In this document: positions 8,619-18,681 of the stretch, piece after piece
Layout: each line of letters starts with the position of its first letter
Position numbering within the stretch: position 1 is the first letter of the stretch
Made by a program: the position numbers and the translations under genes
The notes under the pieces: generated by a model
Databases searched by the model: none
Told to the model about the DNA's origin: nothing
What the model saw: only the letters and a program-made list of their open reading frames with translations
From: an uncultured Psychrobacillus sp.
GTDB taxonomy: Bacteria; Bacillota; Bacilli; Bacillales_A; Planococcaceae
Assembly (NCBI GenBank): GCA_934234185.1
Contig: CAKQHO010000001.1
Coordinates: 52,589 to 116,588 of the forward strand
Length of the DNA: 64,000 nt
Direction: 5' to 3'

Positions 8619-11513
8619 TTATTCCTCTTCGTCCTCTTCAGGAGGAGGCTCCTCGCCAGGTGGGACATCTGGAGGTGTTTCATCTTCTACTCCGTCGGAA
8701 TCATCCTCAGGAGGTGCCTCAGGAGGTGTCACTGGATCTGGGATAAAATCAATATAATTAACTTGGTTGGAGGCACCAGATTGTAAACCAGTAATATCCA
8801 CTGCAACTACGATGAACTGTCCAGACCTTCCTAAGAAATGGCTATTTGCTTCTGCCTCTAATTTTGTGGTAACAAGAGACCAGTTGCCATTTATAACCTC
8901 ATACACTCTATACCCTATAACATCATTGGATGCTGAGTCAGTCCATGTAATAGTTCCATCAGACATGGAAACTGTTACAGGAGCAGGAGGGGTAGAATCT
9001 GCTTCAAAAACTTGCTCAGAAACAACATTACCAGCGAAAGAAGAATTGTTTGGGAATAGCTTACTAGCATCGCCACCGAATCTTCCTAGCATTCTGGTTA
9101 TAAAGTCTTGATTTACACCATGTCCTCCACTCACAACAAACTCGGATGGTGTATTTTCTAATGCCCTATATCTGCTTCCTTTGATAACAACATAGGAAGA
9201 GGTAATTAGACTATCATCTGGTTCTGTAGGGAGCATAACGTTTTTATTAAATAAGTCAGTTTGTACCAGACCTGCTTGCTGACAGGCCTCGGATGCTGCT
9301 AAACCAGAAATACCACAGAAAGCAGCTGAAACAACTCCTTCAGGTTGTTTAAACTGGGCAGGGGCATTAATCAAATCTGGATTCACTTCATACATAGCGT
9401 TCATCATGTTAGCCCAGAGTGTGTTAATCCTAGTACTAGGATGCCCATAACGATTATTTAATCGATTTAATGTAATGGTATTATCGTCATATCCAAGCCA
9501 TACACCCAAAGATATATTCGGATTGTATCCGATTAGCCATGAGTCATTGTGATTTTGGGTAGTACCAGTTTTTGCAGCAAAATCAGCTTGGAACTTTAGT
9601 TTTGATCCTGCCACTTTAGCCGTACCAGCTTTTACGACATCTCTTAGAATATCTGTAGTGATATATGCTGTTTCTGGACTAAAGACATCTACAGATTCTA
9701 TCTGATGCTCATAGATAAGGTTACCATCTACATCCTCAATTTTATCTATCATATAGGCGTCTATAAATTGTCCGCTGTTTGCAAATGTGCCATAAGCGTT
9801 TGTAACTTCTTCTAGAGTAGCTCCAGTATCCATCCCACCAATTGACAGGGACGGGTTAGCATATTCATTAGGACCAATATGGTTAAAGCCCATTTTAGTC
9901 ATGAAATCCGTAGGCTTGCGGTCCATGATTAAATCATAAAGACGGATAGTAGAAAGATTTTGAGAAGTAGTCAGTGCTTGTCGAGCTGAGATAATACCTA
10001 GCTCCTGTGTAGCCGTATAGTTTTTCGGTTCCCATTCATTTCCATGGTCGTTGTATACAAACTTGACGTCTACCACCGGACTACCCGCACCTATCACACC
10101 ATACTCTATTGCAGGAGCATAGACGAGCAACGGTTTAATTGTAGAGCCCATAGAACGTTTGGCTTGTGTAGCATGGTTCCATTTCTCTAAATTATAATCT
10201 CTTCCACCGAGAAAGGATAAAATTTTTCCGGTAGAGTTTTCAATAACCATGCCTCCAACCTGAACAGGGAAATCTTTTTTGATCATCTCACCAGTCAGTG
10301 AGTCCTTTACTTCACGATCTGTATAAGTTGCCCCATACATATCGAATTCATCTCGAACCTTCAGCATGGTTTCATACATGTCTTTGTTGATAGTAGTATG
10401 AATTCGATAACCTCCTGTGCTTGCTGCACGCTTGGCGATAATTGTATATTTTTCTCTTGTGGTTGCTTCTTTTTCTAAACGTTCTGGATCAACGCCATCC
10501 TGCTTAGCAAATTCTTTGCTTAAAATTTCTATTACTCTTTTCTCTATTTCAACAGTGAGCCAAGGATACTTCTCCTCTGGTAATTCCTCAGGATCTCTGA
10601 AATCTTTCGTTATATCATAATTCGAAGCTACATTATATTCTGCTTCCGTTATATAACCAGTTTCTTTCATTCGAAATAGAACTACCTTCATCCGGTCAAT
10701 ACCTGCCTGTAAAGCCTTGTCTTCCTTTAATTCCCCACCATTTTTAAACGGGGTATACTTAAAGGGTGCTTGTGGAATTCCTGCTATATATGCTGCTTGC
10801 GGCAAAGTTAAGTCCTTTGCTTTTACATTAAATATACCTTGAGCAGCTGTTTCTATCCCGGCGATGTTTCTTCCGTTTGCGTTTCTACCGTAAGGAATGA
10901 TATTTAAATAAGCTTCTAGTATCTCGTTTTTATCCATAAATTTTTCTAGACGCATAGCCAGAAGTATTTCCTTTGCTTTTCGTTCATATGAAACTTCATT
11001 AGTTAGTATTTGGTTTTTTATTAACTGCTGTGTTAGCGTGGATCCGCCAGTTTGTGTGTCAGAATTTGTGACATCTTGTAGCAGGCCACGAATAATTGCT
11101 TTAGGTACTATTCCATTATGTACTTGGAAGTATTCATCCTCCGTTGCAAGTACAGCATCTATCACATAGGGTGACACTTCTGATAGCTTTGTTTCCGTAC
11201 GCTCTAAATCCGTACGAAGCTTTCCTAAGTAGATATCTCCTGCAAAATAGATTTCGGAGGTTTCTTCATAGTTGAATACGGCATTTCTCATTTCTTCTTT
11301 CCCACGAAGTGGCTCATCCTTAACTAGCGAGGCAAAATATCCGGCTGCTACGGATGCTCCAAATACACCGAGTGCTAACCCGACAACTAAAAAGATTAAC
11401 CCTAAATTCCACATAACGCTTCCAGAAACACGTAAGCTCTTTGCCCATTTAGTAGTTTGCCATTCATCAAACTTTTCTTTATATAATTGGAATTTTTCTA
11501 TCCATTTATTCAT
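8619..11513 (-). CDS. Class A penicillin-binding protein (PBP1A-type transglycosylase/transpeptidase)
   Basis: 964 aa, membrane-anchored peptidoglycan synthase. One membrane segment lies near residues 33-58. The GT51 glycosyltransferase has its catalytic Glu in ATEDEYFQVHNG (E125), then GGSTLTQQLIKN. The transpeptidase has the SxxK motif STIK (S456-K459), SxN as SQN in TTSQNLSTIRL, and KTG in AAKTGTTQNHNDSW. The C terminus carries a fibronectin type III-like domain and a final ~40-residue tail almost entirely of Pro, Glu and Asp. It runs opposite to its neighbours, upstream of tyrS. The exact orthology (PonA, PbpF or PbpG) cannot be fixed from sequence alone. Confidence 0.9.
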   Translation of the reverse strand: MNKWIEKFQLYKEKFDEWQTTKWAKSLRVSGSVMWNLGLIFLVVGLALGVFGASVAAGYFASLVKDEPLRGKEEMRNAVFNYEETSEIYFAGDIYLGKLRTDLERTETKLSEVSPYVIDAVLATEDEYFQVHNGIVPKAIIRGLLQDVTNSDTQTGGSTLTQQLIKNQILTNEVSYERKAKEILLAMRLEKFMDKNEILEAYLNIIPYGRNANGRNIAGIETAAQGIFNVKAKDLTLPQAAYIAGIPQAPFKYTPFKNGGELKEDKALQAGIDRMKVVLFRMKETGYITEAEYNVASNYDITKDFRDPEELPEEKYPWLTVEIEKRVIEILSKEFAKQDGVDPERLEKEATTREKYTIIAKRAASTGGYRIHTTINKDMYETMLKVRDEFDMYGATYTDREVKDSLTGEMIKKDFPVQVGGMVIENSTGKILSFLGGRDYNLEKWNHATQAKRSMGSTIKPLLVYAPAIEYGVIGAGSPVVDVKFVYNDHGNEWEPKNYTATQELGIISARQALTTSQNLSTIRLYDLIMDRKPTDFMTKMGFNHIGPNEYANPSLSIGGMDTGATLEEVTNAYGTFANSGQFIDAYMIDKIEDVDGNLIYEHQIESVDVFSPETAYITTDILRDVVKAGTAKVAGSKLKFQADFAAKTGTTQNHNDSWLIGYNPNISLGVWLGYDDNTITLNRLNNRYGHPSTRINTLWANMMNAMYEVNPDLINAPAQFKQPEGVVSAAFCGISGLAASEACQQAGLVQTDLFNKNVMLPTEPDDSLITSSYVVIKGSRYRALENTPSEFVVSGGHGVNQDFITRMLGRFGGDASKLFPNNSSFAGNVVSEQVFEADSTPPAPVTVSMSDGTITWTDSASNDVIGYRVYEVINGNWSLVTTKLEAEANSHFLGRSGQFIVVAVDITGLQSGASNQVNYIDFIPDPVTPPEAPPEDDSDGVEDETPPDVPPGEEPPPEEDEEE

Positions 11514-11576
11514 TGTTCACTCTACCCCCACATAAAAGATATTATAACATATACCTATATTGTTAGACGATACTTA

Positions 11577-11604
11577 TTGACAACCGTTTCAGATTAGGTA
11601 AAAT
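11577..11604 (+). promoter_or_regulatory. Promoter of the tyrS T-box transcript
   Basis: TTGACA (11577-11582), a 16-bp spacer and TAAAAT (11599-11604), right at the start of the structured leader. Confidence 0.65.
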
Positions 11605-11610
11605 AGGTAT

Positions 11611-11836
11611 ATCTTTTAACTGTGAAGAGTCCGGAGTAGTTATTATGCATACTGTATAGAGAGCTAGCGGTTGGTGAAAGCTAGTCAGTGTATAATTGCG
11701 AATTACAGGCTTGGAGTTAAACGTCGTCACAACGATACAAGTGAGCAAAGCGGAAGGGTATTCCCTTCAAGCTGGGTGGTACCGCGCTAATCGACTGAAG
11801 CGTCCCTGCATACTTTTTATGCAGGGACTTTTTGTG
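11611..11836 (+). promoter_or_regulatory. T-box riboswitch of tyrS
   Basis: Transcription-attenuation leader that senses uncharged tRNA-Tyr. It contains the T-box core TGGGTGGTACCGCG (11773-11786). A terminator follows: 11-bp stem (11802-11812 with 11818-11828) and T-run. A Stem I-like region has GAGAGC...GGTTGGTGAAAGC near 11658-11685. A TAC at 11704-11706 is a plausible tyrosine specifier, but its assignment is inference from the downstream gene. The T-box ACCGCG and the 5' side of the terminator are the expected antiterminator partners. Confidence 0.9.
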
Positions 11837-11897
11837 TTTAGAAAAGGTATTCACTTTATTGTTTTATATGACCTTATATACATTTAAAAATTTTTAA

Positions 11898-13175
<1,278 letters not shown>

Positions 13176-13182
13176 TTCCTTC

Positions 13183-13217
13183 GCTACTTCTTATAATAAT
13201 AAGAAGTAGCTTTTTTT
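13183..13217 (+). terminator. Terminator after tyrS
   Basis: 12-bp perfect stem (13183-13194 with 13199-13210), 4-nt loop, then seven T. Confidence 0.92.
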
Positions 13218-13553
13218 ATGGCTTTTGTAAGCTTGTTTCATTAGAAGACTTGAAGCATATTTCCTAGTATATAAGCGTTTAAGATGAGTATTAAAAGATT
13301 TATTACTTAAAAATTCCTTTATACTTTAGGAAACTTTTTAGTTATATCTTAAATATTTTGAATATATTTTTAAAAATTTCTTTGAATAGAAGGAAAAATA
13401 TTATTATTTGGAGAATAAATATCACTAATCATATTAGATGAAATATGGATGAGACTTGTATAAAATAAGAAAGAGAAATAAAAAAGCCATCAAATACGAA
13501 TAATTTTTTGTTGTTTTTCATATAAACAGATAGGAAATGAGGTGTAATTCTGA
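13218..13553. other. Very AT-rich non-coding gap
   Basis: No reading frame of note. A small TTCCT/AGGAA hairpin lies near 13315-13335. The region presumably holds the promoter of the following small gene, but I could not single out a convincing one. Confidence 0.4.
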
Positions 13554-13802
13554 GTGGAATCTAAAAAGTATGTGTTGGATCATTTTGATGATTTTTTTGT
13601 AATCCTTTATGGGAAGAACAATAAATCAGACAAGCTTGTTATTTTAAAAGAGAAGTTTACTATTGAAGCAAAAGAAGGAGATCTTCTAGAAATCAGTATT
13701 AATGAAGATAAATCAGGATATAATTTCAAGCTTGTTAAAGAAGAAACAGATGAAGCAAAAAGGCGTTTGCTAAATTTAATTGAAAATATGGAGAAAAACT
13801 AA
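13554..13802 (+). CDS. DUF3006-family small protein
   Basis: 82 aa, acidic, no membrane segment. The pattern VLDHFDDFFVILYG..., ...EGDLLEIS and a C-terminal DEAKRRLLNLIENME helix fits the DUF3006 family, whose function is unknown. Family members often sit beside ComEC-like metallo-beta-lactamase genes. No such neighbour is adjacent here, but one lies 15 kb downstream (29075-30109). The start is a GTG, chosen for GAGGTG about 9 nt upstream. Followed by a short terminator hairpin. Confidence 0.7.
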   Translation: MESKKYVLDHFDDFFVILYGKNNKSDKLVILKEKFTIEAKEGDLLEISINEDKSGYNFKLVKEETDEAKRRLLNLIENMEKN

Positions 13803-13808
13803 CAACAA

Positions 13809-13838
13809 CCCATCTCTAACCAGGAGGTGGGTTTTGTT
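13809..13838 (+). terminator. Terminator after the DUF3006 gene
   Basis: 8-bp stem with one G.T pair (13809-13816 with 13824-13831) followed by TTTTGTT. Confidence 0.65.
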
Positions 13839-13885
13839 ATGGATATTTACATTTATGCTTATTCTATTTTCAGCGTAAAGATAAA

Positions 13886-13918
13886 AACCCCCTAGAATCC
13901 ATAAGATTCTAGGGGGTT
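13886..13918 (-). terminator. Terminator of rpsD
   Basis: 14-bp perfect stem (13886-13899 with 13905-13918). The minus-strand transcript continues into TTTATCTTT. Confidence 0.88.
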
Positions 13919-13943
13919 GGCTATTGCTTAGAAAGCAATTTAA

Positions 13944-14546
13944 TTAACGAGAGTAGAACTCAACGATTAGAGATTCGTTAATTTCAGCAGATAATTCGCT
14001 GCGCTCTGGAAGGCGTACGAAAGTACCTACTTTTTTGTCAGCGTCAAAAGAAAGGTATTCTGGTACGAAGTTGTTTACTTCGATAGCTTCTTCAACTACT
14101 GTTAGGTTTTGAGATTTTTCACGAAGAGCAATCTCTTGACCAGGTTTTACACTGTAAGATGGAATATCTACACGTTTTCCGTCTACTAATACGTGACCGT
14201 GGTTTACTAATTGACGAGCTCCACGACGAGTACGAGCAAGACCTAAACGATAAACTACATTGTCAAGGCGAGTTTCAAGAAGAATCATGAAGTTTTCACC
14301 ATGTTTACCTTGCATTTTACCAGCTTTATCAAATAGTGTACGGAATTGACGTTCATTAACACCGTAAGTATGACGAAGCTTTTGTTTTTCTTGTAGTTGT
14401 AAACCATATTCAGTTAATTTTTTACGTTGGTTAGGACCGTGTTGTCCTGGTGCGTAAGGGCGTTTTTCTAATTCTTTACCAGTACCGCTTAGTGAAATAC
14501 CAAGACGACGTGATAATTTCCATGCTGGACCTGTATAGCGAGCCAT
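13944..14546 (-). CDS. rpsD: 30S ribosomal protein S4
   Basis: 200 aa primary 16S rRNA-binding protein of the small subunit. It starts [16 protein letters not shown], has the APGQHG box near residue 37, and an S4 RNA-binding domain over ~95-160 ([28 protein letters not shown]). The start at 14546 is fixed by AAAGGAGGAG upstream and by family length. The frame stays open further upstream to 14723, but that stretch is the untranslated leader. As in B. subtilis the gene stands alone, away from the ribosomal operons, and is probably autoregulated. Confidence 0.97.
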   Translation of the reverse strand: MARYTGPAWKLSRRLGISLSGTGKELEKRPYAPGQHGPNQRKKLTEYGLQLQEKQKLRHTYGVNERQFRTLFDKAGKMQGKHGENFMILLETRLDNVVYRLGLARTRRGARQLVNHGHVLVDGKRVDIPSYSVKPGQEIALREKSQNLTVVEEAIEVNNFVPEYLSFDADKKVGTFVRLPERSELSAEINESLIVEFYSR

Positions 14547-14735
14547 GAATGACTCCTCCTTTTTATTGGTTTTATTTTGTTGTAAAATAAGACCAGATGT
14601 ATTCAGTCTAGAGGACATTTTATTTTCATGCATCATCGCCCTTGCAGCCAAAGGGTTACGGGATACACCATCTACTTTTGTAGAGGAATAAAATGAACAA
14701 GCTAGTCCATACAACTGCTGCATTTATTTTACACA
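14547..14735 (-). promoter_or_regulatory. Probable rpsD leader (S4 autoregulatory RNA)
   Basis: About 190 nt between the mapped-looking promoter and the rpsD start. It is rich in short complementary blocks, with a GTAACCCTTTGGCTGCAAGGGC segment region (14640-14665 on the minus strand). Firmicutes rpsD carries an S4-binding leader mRNA. The size and position fit, but I have not folded it against the family model. Confidence 0.5.
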
Positions 14736-14741
14736 AAGCCT

Positions 14742-14770
14742 ATTGTATCCCCAGAGAACATGAAAGTCAA
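14742..14770 (-). promoter_or_regulatory. Promoter of rpsD
   Basis: On the minus strand: TTGACT (14770-14765), a 17-bp spacer and TACAAT (14747-14742). Confidence 0.75.
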
Positions 14771-14896
14771 TAAAATTCATTTCCTTTCACTTTAAGGAAT
14801 TGATAATAATTGACAAATAGTAAATTTTATAGTCAAATAGATATAACTAGTGTTGGGATAAAAGTATCATGTCTTTTATAAAACTGAGGTGTCCAC

Positions 14897-16750
14897 ATGG
14901 AAAACGATGCAAGCTTGTTACTTTTTAAAAGTCGTATGTTTGATATATGGAATAAATACGCGTTTAGTCATGAATCAAGTGCTAAATGGTTTGAGGATTT
15001 AAAAGTTTTACTTACAGAATTTTTTGATATACAAGATGCGAATTATTTTATCTGTGACTCCAATACGTTTGTCCAGCTAAAATGGAATCACTCGTTTGCT
15101 AAAAAAAGAAATGCGGTTTGTTGGCAAGAAATAGAAGGCTTCTTTTATGAAAAGGATTACGCTGAGATACCTTTTGTCCAAATCGAAAATTCATCAGAGA
15201 CCTGTGTGTCCATTTTATTAAAAGATGAAGCAGAGATTTTAGGTTTACTTACTTTTGGGGTAACGGATAAGTGGACAAGGTTTTCGGAAACGACAAGTAT
15301 AAATGATTTTATTACCTTAGTTAGTAGTTTAGTAAAGACTATAAGAAAATCTATTTTTCTCTCTCAGCAGGAACATCAATATAGAAATTTATTTAATGTA
15401 ACGAAGGCTTTTCATTCAACCTTAGAAATTGGGGATATATTAGAAGGAACCTTATTTGCTATCAGTGATGCTTTCCCAGCTTTCCAATCATCTTTAATTT
15501 TATCGAATGATCAGGATCGAAAGACTTCGATGCCTTATAGATTGTTTGATTATACAACGGAAAGAGCTGCAACTGTTGAGGCATTTGTTTCTGGTGAAAT
15601 TACCTCAGAGTTAGCAAAGGATCTAGGTGTACGTCTGCTAAACGTGCCCATAAAAGGAAAGCAAGGGATATATGGTGTGTTACAGGTAGCTACTCATTTG
15701 GATTATCTATTTTCTTATCGTCAAAAAGAATTTGTTTCGATGCTAGCTAACACAGCGGGAAATGCTTTGGAGAATGCGAAATTATATATCCAATCTCATC
15801 GCTTAGTATCAGATTTACAGTTAATTAATGAAACATCACAAAAATTAAACATGAATCTTTCTATGCAAGAAATGGTCCTGTTTTTAAAACAGCAGTTGAT
15901 GAAATCCTTTCAGCCAGAGCAGGTTTGCTTTGTATTTTTAGAGGGAGAGGAATATAACATCTCCGCAGGCACAGAATATTTCTATACATTGGATGGTCAA
16001 ATGTATATTCAGCATGTAGGGAATCATTTTAAGAAGTCAAAGGATTCTTTATTTTTAGCGGATTTTAATAGAATAACAAATTTCCCTCAGGAATTTCGGT
16101 CGTTAGTTGCTATCCCTTTACGTGAGTATGATACCATAACGGGATTTAGTATTGTGATGCACAGCGAACCTTATTTCTTCTCTTTTGATAGCTTTAAATT
16201 AATGCAATCACTAATCCAGCATTCTTCTCTTGCAATTAGTAACTCGGCGTTAAGAACGAAGCTTCAAGAAATGGTAGACAGAGATCACTTAACCAATCTA
16301 TATGCACGGATTTACTTGGATAAGTATGTGGAAGCTTCTGTTGAAAAAGATGAAAATGGTGTGTTTGTTTTAATGGATATTGATAATTTTAAACAGGTGA
16401 ACGATATTCATGGTCACCAAAAGGGAGATATGGTATTACAGCATATTGCTTCTATTATTCAACGAAAAGTAGAAAACATCGGCATAGGAGCAAGATGGGG
16501 AGGAGAAGAGCTTGCCCTTTATTTCCCTAATATGTCCTTAGAAGAAGGAGTAAAGACCTGTCAAGAGTTGCTCGAAATAATTCCTCTATATTCAGAACCT
16601 AGCGTAACTGTTTCAATTGGTTTATCCAGTTGGACGAAGGATACGGTCATTAATTACCATCAGCTTTTTCATAATACAGATATTGCCCTTTACGATGCTA
16701 AAAATAATGGGAAAAACCAATTATGTGTATTCGAAGGAGCTCGTCTTTAG
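14897..16750 (+). CDS. dgcP: GAF-GGDEF diguanylate cyclase
   Basis: 617 aa. The N-terminal ~460 residues contain GAF-like sensor modules without membrane segments, so the protein should be cytosolic. The C-terminal GGDEF domain (~465-610) has an intact active-site loop GGEEL (near 535-539) and the DIDNFKQVND metal-binding motif, so it should make c-di-GMP. The product-inhibition RxxD motif expected five residues before GGEEL is absent (the segment reads IGIGARW). Position next to rpsD matches B. subtilis ytrP/dgcP. AGGTGTCC precedes the ATG. The terminator hairpin overlaps the stop codon. Confidence 0.85.
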   Translation: MENDASLLLFKSRMFDIWNKYAFSHESSAKWFEDLKVLLTEFFDIQDANYFICDSNTFVQLKWNHSFAKKRNAVCWQEIEGFFYEKDYAEIPFVQIENSSETCVSILLKDEAEILGLLTFGVTDKWTRFSETTSINDFITLVSSLVKTIRKSIFLSQQEHQYRNLFNVTKAFHSTLEIGDILEGTLFAISDAFPAFQSSLILSNDQDRKTSMPYRLFDYTTERAATVEAFVSGEITSELAKDLGVRLLNVPIKGKQGIYGVLQVATHLDYLFSYRQKEFVSMLANTAGNALENAKLYIQSHRLVSDLQLINETSQKLNMNLSMQEMVLFLKQQLMKSFQPEQVCFVFLEGEEYNISAGTEYFYTLDGQMYIQHVGNHFKKSKDSLFLADFNRITNFPQEFRSLVAIPLREYDTITGFSIVMHSEPYFFSFDSFKLMQSLIQHSSLAISNSALRTKLQEMVDRDHLTNLYARIYLDKYVEASVEKDENGVFVLMDIDNFKQVNDIHGHQKGDMVLQHIASIIQRKVENIGIGARWGGEELALYFPNMSLEEGVKTCQELLEIIPLYSEPSVTVSIGLSSWTKDTVINYHQLFHNTDIALYDAKNNGKNQLCVFEGARL

Positions 16751-16775
16751 GCGAGCTTCTTTTCTTTTAAATAGA
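16735..16775 (+). terminator. Terminator overlapping the dgcP stop codon
   Basis: 9-bp stem (16735-16743 with 16752-16760) whose loop holds the TAG stop, then TTTTCTTTT. Confidence 0.7.
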
Positions 16776-16792
16776 AAATGTGTAGACTATGT

Positions 16793-16808
16793 ATGTAAGC
16801 GTTTACAA
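16793..16808 (+). promoter_or_regulatory. Perfect cre site (CcpA operator)
   Basis: ATGTAAGCGTTTACAA agrees with every position of WTGNNARCGNWWWCAW. It ends 14 nt before the start codon of the methionine gamma-lyase-like gene, so it overlaps the translation-initiation region rather than the promoter, a position that fits roadblock repression. Confidence 0.8.
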
Positions 16809-16822
16809 AAAGGGGTGTTTAT

Positions 16823-18013
16823 ATGAATAAGAAATCACTAGAAATGGAAACAATTATTATTCATGAAGGGTACAAAGCTGCAGAACATCATGGTAGTTTG
16901 GCTGTTCCGTTATATCAAACTTCAACCTATACGTTTGATAGTGCAGAGCAGGGAGCCAAAAGATTTTCTGGAGAGGAAATTGGGGGAATTTACTCTAGAC
17001 TAGGTAATCCTACTGTGCAAGTACTTGAAGAAAGAATGGCAGCTTTAGAGAATGGTGCTGGAGCTTTGGCTTTTGGTTCCGGAATGGCTGCTGTAAGCAC
17101 TATATTGGTGCATTTGACTAAAGCAGGGGACCATATTTTATGTACAAGAGGGATTTATGGTTGTACATTTGGGTTATTGAAGATTATGCAAGAAAAATAT
17201 AATATTTCACATGATTTGGCTTCCTTGACTACAGCTGAAGAGATAGAAGCAGCTATCCAACCTAATACAGCTTGTATATATATTGAAACACCGATTAATC
17301 CAACAATGGAAATTGTAGATATTGAAATGATTACGAAGATAGCGAAGAAACATCAAATTCCAGTAGTTGTAGACAATACGTTTTCTTCCCCTTATATTCA
17401 AAAACCATTAAATCTAGGTGCAGATTTCGTGTTGCATAGTGCAACCAAATATATTAATGGTCACGGAGATGTAATTGCAGGTGTATTAGTAGGAAGAGAC
17501 AAAGAAGAAATAGCAAAAATTAGATCTACTGTTCAAAAGGATTATGGTGGGATAATTTCCCCGTTTGACGCATGGCTTCTAATAAGGGGCTTAAAAACAT
17601 TACATGTAAGAATGGAAAGACATAGCGAGAATGCAGAAAAAGTATTCCAATTTTTACAATCAAAACAGGAAGTCTCTTCTATTTATTATCCTTTCGATAC
17701 AAACAACCCTCAATATGAGGTGGCAAAACGTCAGATGAAAAAGGGTGGGGGTCTCATTTCCTTTACGATAAAAGGAGGACTAGAAAAAGTCCAACAGTTT
17801 ATGAATGAGCTACAACTAATTAAACTAGCAGTTAGCCTAGGTGACGCGGAGACATTAATCCAGCATCCAGCAACAATGACCCATTCTGTCGTTCCAGAAA
17901 AAGAAAGAACGGCCATGGGGATTACGGACGGCATGCTAAGACTTTCTGTCGGGTTAGAAAATGCAAAGGATATAATTGAAGATTTAGAAAATGCCTTTAT
18001 CAAAATAAAATAA
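16823..18013 (+). CDS. Methionine gamma-lyase-like PLP enzyme (Cys/Met metabolism family)
   Basis: 396 aa. The Cys/Met PLP fold is clear: VPLYQTSTYTF, GSGMAAVSTIL, the PLP-binding DNTFSSPY, and the Schiff-base lysine in HSATKYINGHGD. GIYGCTFGLL carries the cysteine after YG that distinguishes methionine gamma-lyases from cystathionine lyases. The predicted reaction is methionine to 2-oxobutyrate, methanethiol and ammonia; cystathionine gamma-lyase remains possible. AAGGGGTG precedes the ATG and a perfect cre lies just upstream, implying catabolite repression. Located between dgcP and msrC, with no sulfur-metabolism neighbours. Confidence 0.8.
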   Translation: MNKKSLEMETIIIHEGYKAAEHHGSLAVPLYQTSTYTFDSAEQGAKRFSGEEIGGIYSRLGNPTVQVLEERMAALENGAGALAFGSGMAAVSTILVHLTKAGDHILCTRGIYGCTFGLLKIMQEKYNISHDLASLTTAEEIEAAIQPNTACIYIETPINPTMEIVDIEMITKIAKKHQIPVVVDNTFSSPYIQKPLNLGADFVLHSATKYINGHGDVIAGVLVGRDKEEIAKIRSTVQKDYGGIISPFDAWLLIRGLKTLHVRMERHSENAEKVFQFLQSKQEVSSIYYPFDTNNPQYEVAKRQMKKGGGLISFTIKGGLEKVQQFMNELQLIKLAVSLGDAETLIQHPATMTHSVVPEKERTAMGITDGMLRLSVGLENAKDIIEDLENAFIKIK

Positions 18014-18152
18014 TAGATTTATAGACATGCTCAACATTGTAACATGTCCTGTCTTAAAGTCATGTGGAGATGTTCTTTGCGATGGGGAGTTGGCGTTTTG
18101 TAGCAACCACAGCAGGAGCTATGCTGCATAGTAATCTGTTAAAGAAGAAGTA

Positions 18153-18197
18153 GGGGGTGCCCCATAAGTTATCTACTTATAGGACACCCCCAATTTT
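18153..18197. terminator. Bidirectional terminator between the lyase and msrC
   Basis: 17-nt arms (18153-18169 with 18175-18191) with two mismatches and a GGGGGTG/CACCCCC base, followed by AATTTTTT on the plus strand. The preceding 140 nt hold nothing I recognise. Confidence 0.75.
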
Positions 18198-18677
18198 TTA
18201 AATATGTTTGATAAGTACTTCGATAAATTTTTCCAAGCCCTCTGCATCCTGTTTGCCAAATCGTTCTTTTATAGGACTATCAATATCTAAAACACCCAAT
18301 AGCGTCCCGTCTTTTACAATAGGAAGAACAATTTCAGATTGAGATGCAGCATCACAGGCTATGTGACCAGGAAACGCATGGACATCTGGCACAATTATTG
18401 TTTCCCTTTTCTGAGCAGAGGTTCCACAAACCCCTCTTCCAAATGGGATTCTTACGCATGCAGGAAGTCCTTGAAACGGTCCGAGTACTAGCTCCTCATT
18501 ATCTACTAAATAGAAGCCAACCCAATTGATTTGATCAAAAAATTGATTTAACAATGCAGAAGCATTACTTAAATTAGCTACCACATTTGTTTCACCCGCA
18601 AGCAATGCATCCAGTTGCTTTGAAAGCATTGCATAGTTATCAGAAAGGTCTTGCGAATAGTTTGTTTTTGTAAACAT
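18198..18677 (-). CDS. msrC: Free methionine-(R)-sulfoxide reductase, GAF domain
   Basis: 159 aa single GAF-domain enzyme (YtsP/fRMsr type) that reduces free Met-R-SO. The catalytic cysteine region is visible: QGLPACVRIPFGRGVCGTS, then FPGHIACDAASQSEIVLPI and GVLDIDSP. Both usual active-site cysteines (ACVR and GVCG) are present. I chose the ATG at 18677, which has GGAG 9 nt upstream inside the end of hisJ. The ATG at 18692 would overlap hisJ by 11 nt and lacks a ribosome-binding site. It lies 4 nt behind the hisJ stop, in one operon. Confidence 0.9.
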   Translation of the reverse strand: MFTKTNYSQDLSDNYAMLSKQLDALLAGETNVVANLSNASALLNQFFDQINWVGFYLVDNEELVLGPFQGLPACVRIPFGRGVCGTSAQKRETIIVPDVHAFPGHIACDAASQSEIVLPIVKDGTLLGVLDIDSPIKERFGKQDAEGLEKFIEVLIKHI

Positions 18678-18681
18678 AGCT

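Noticed and set aside
14547..14723. N-terminal extension of rpsD
   Set aside because: Open frame only by chance: S4 starts at MARYTGP, a strong ribosome-binding site precedes it, and the upstream stretch carries the promoter and leader.
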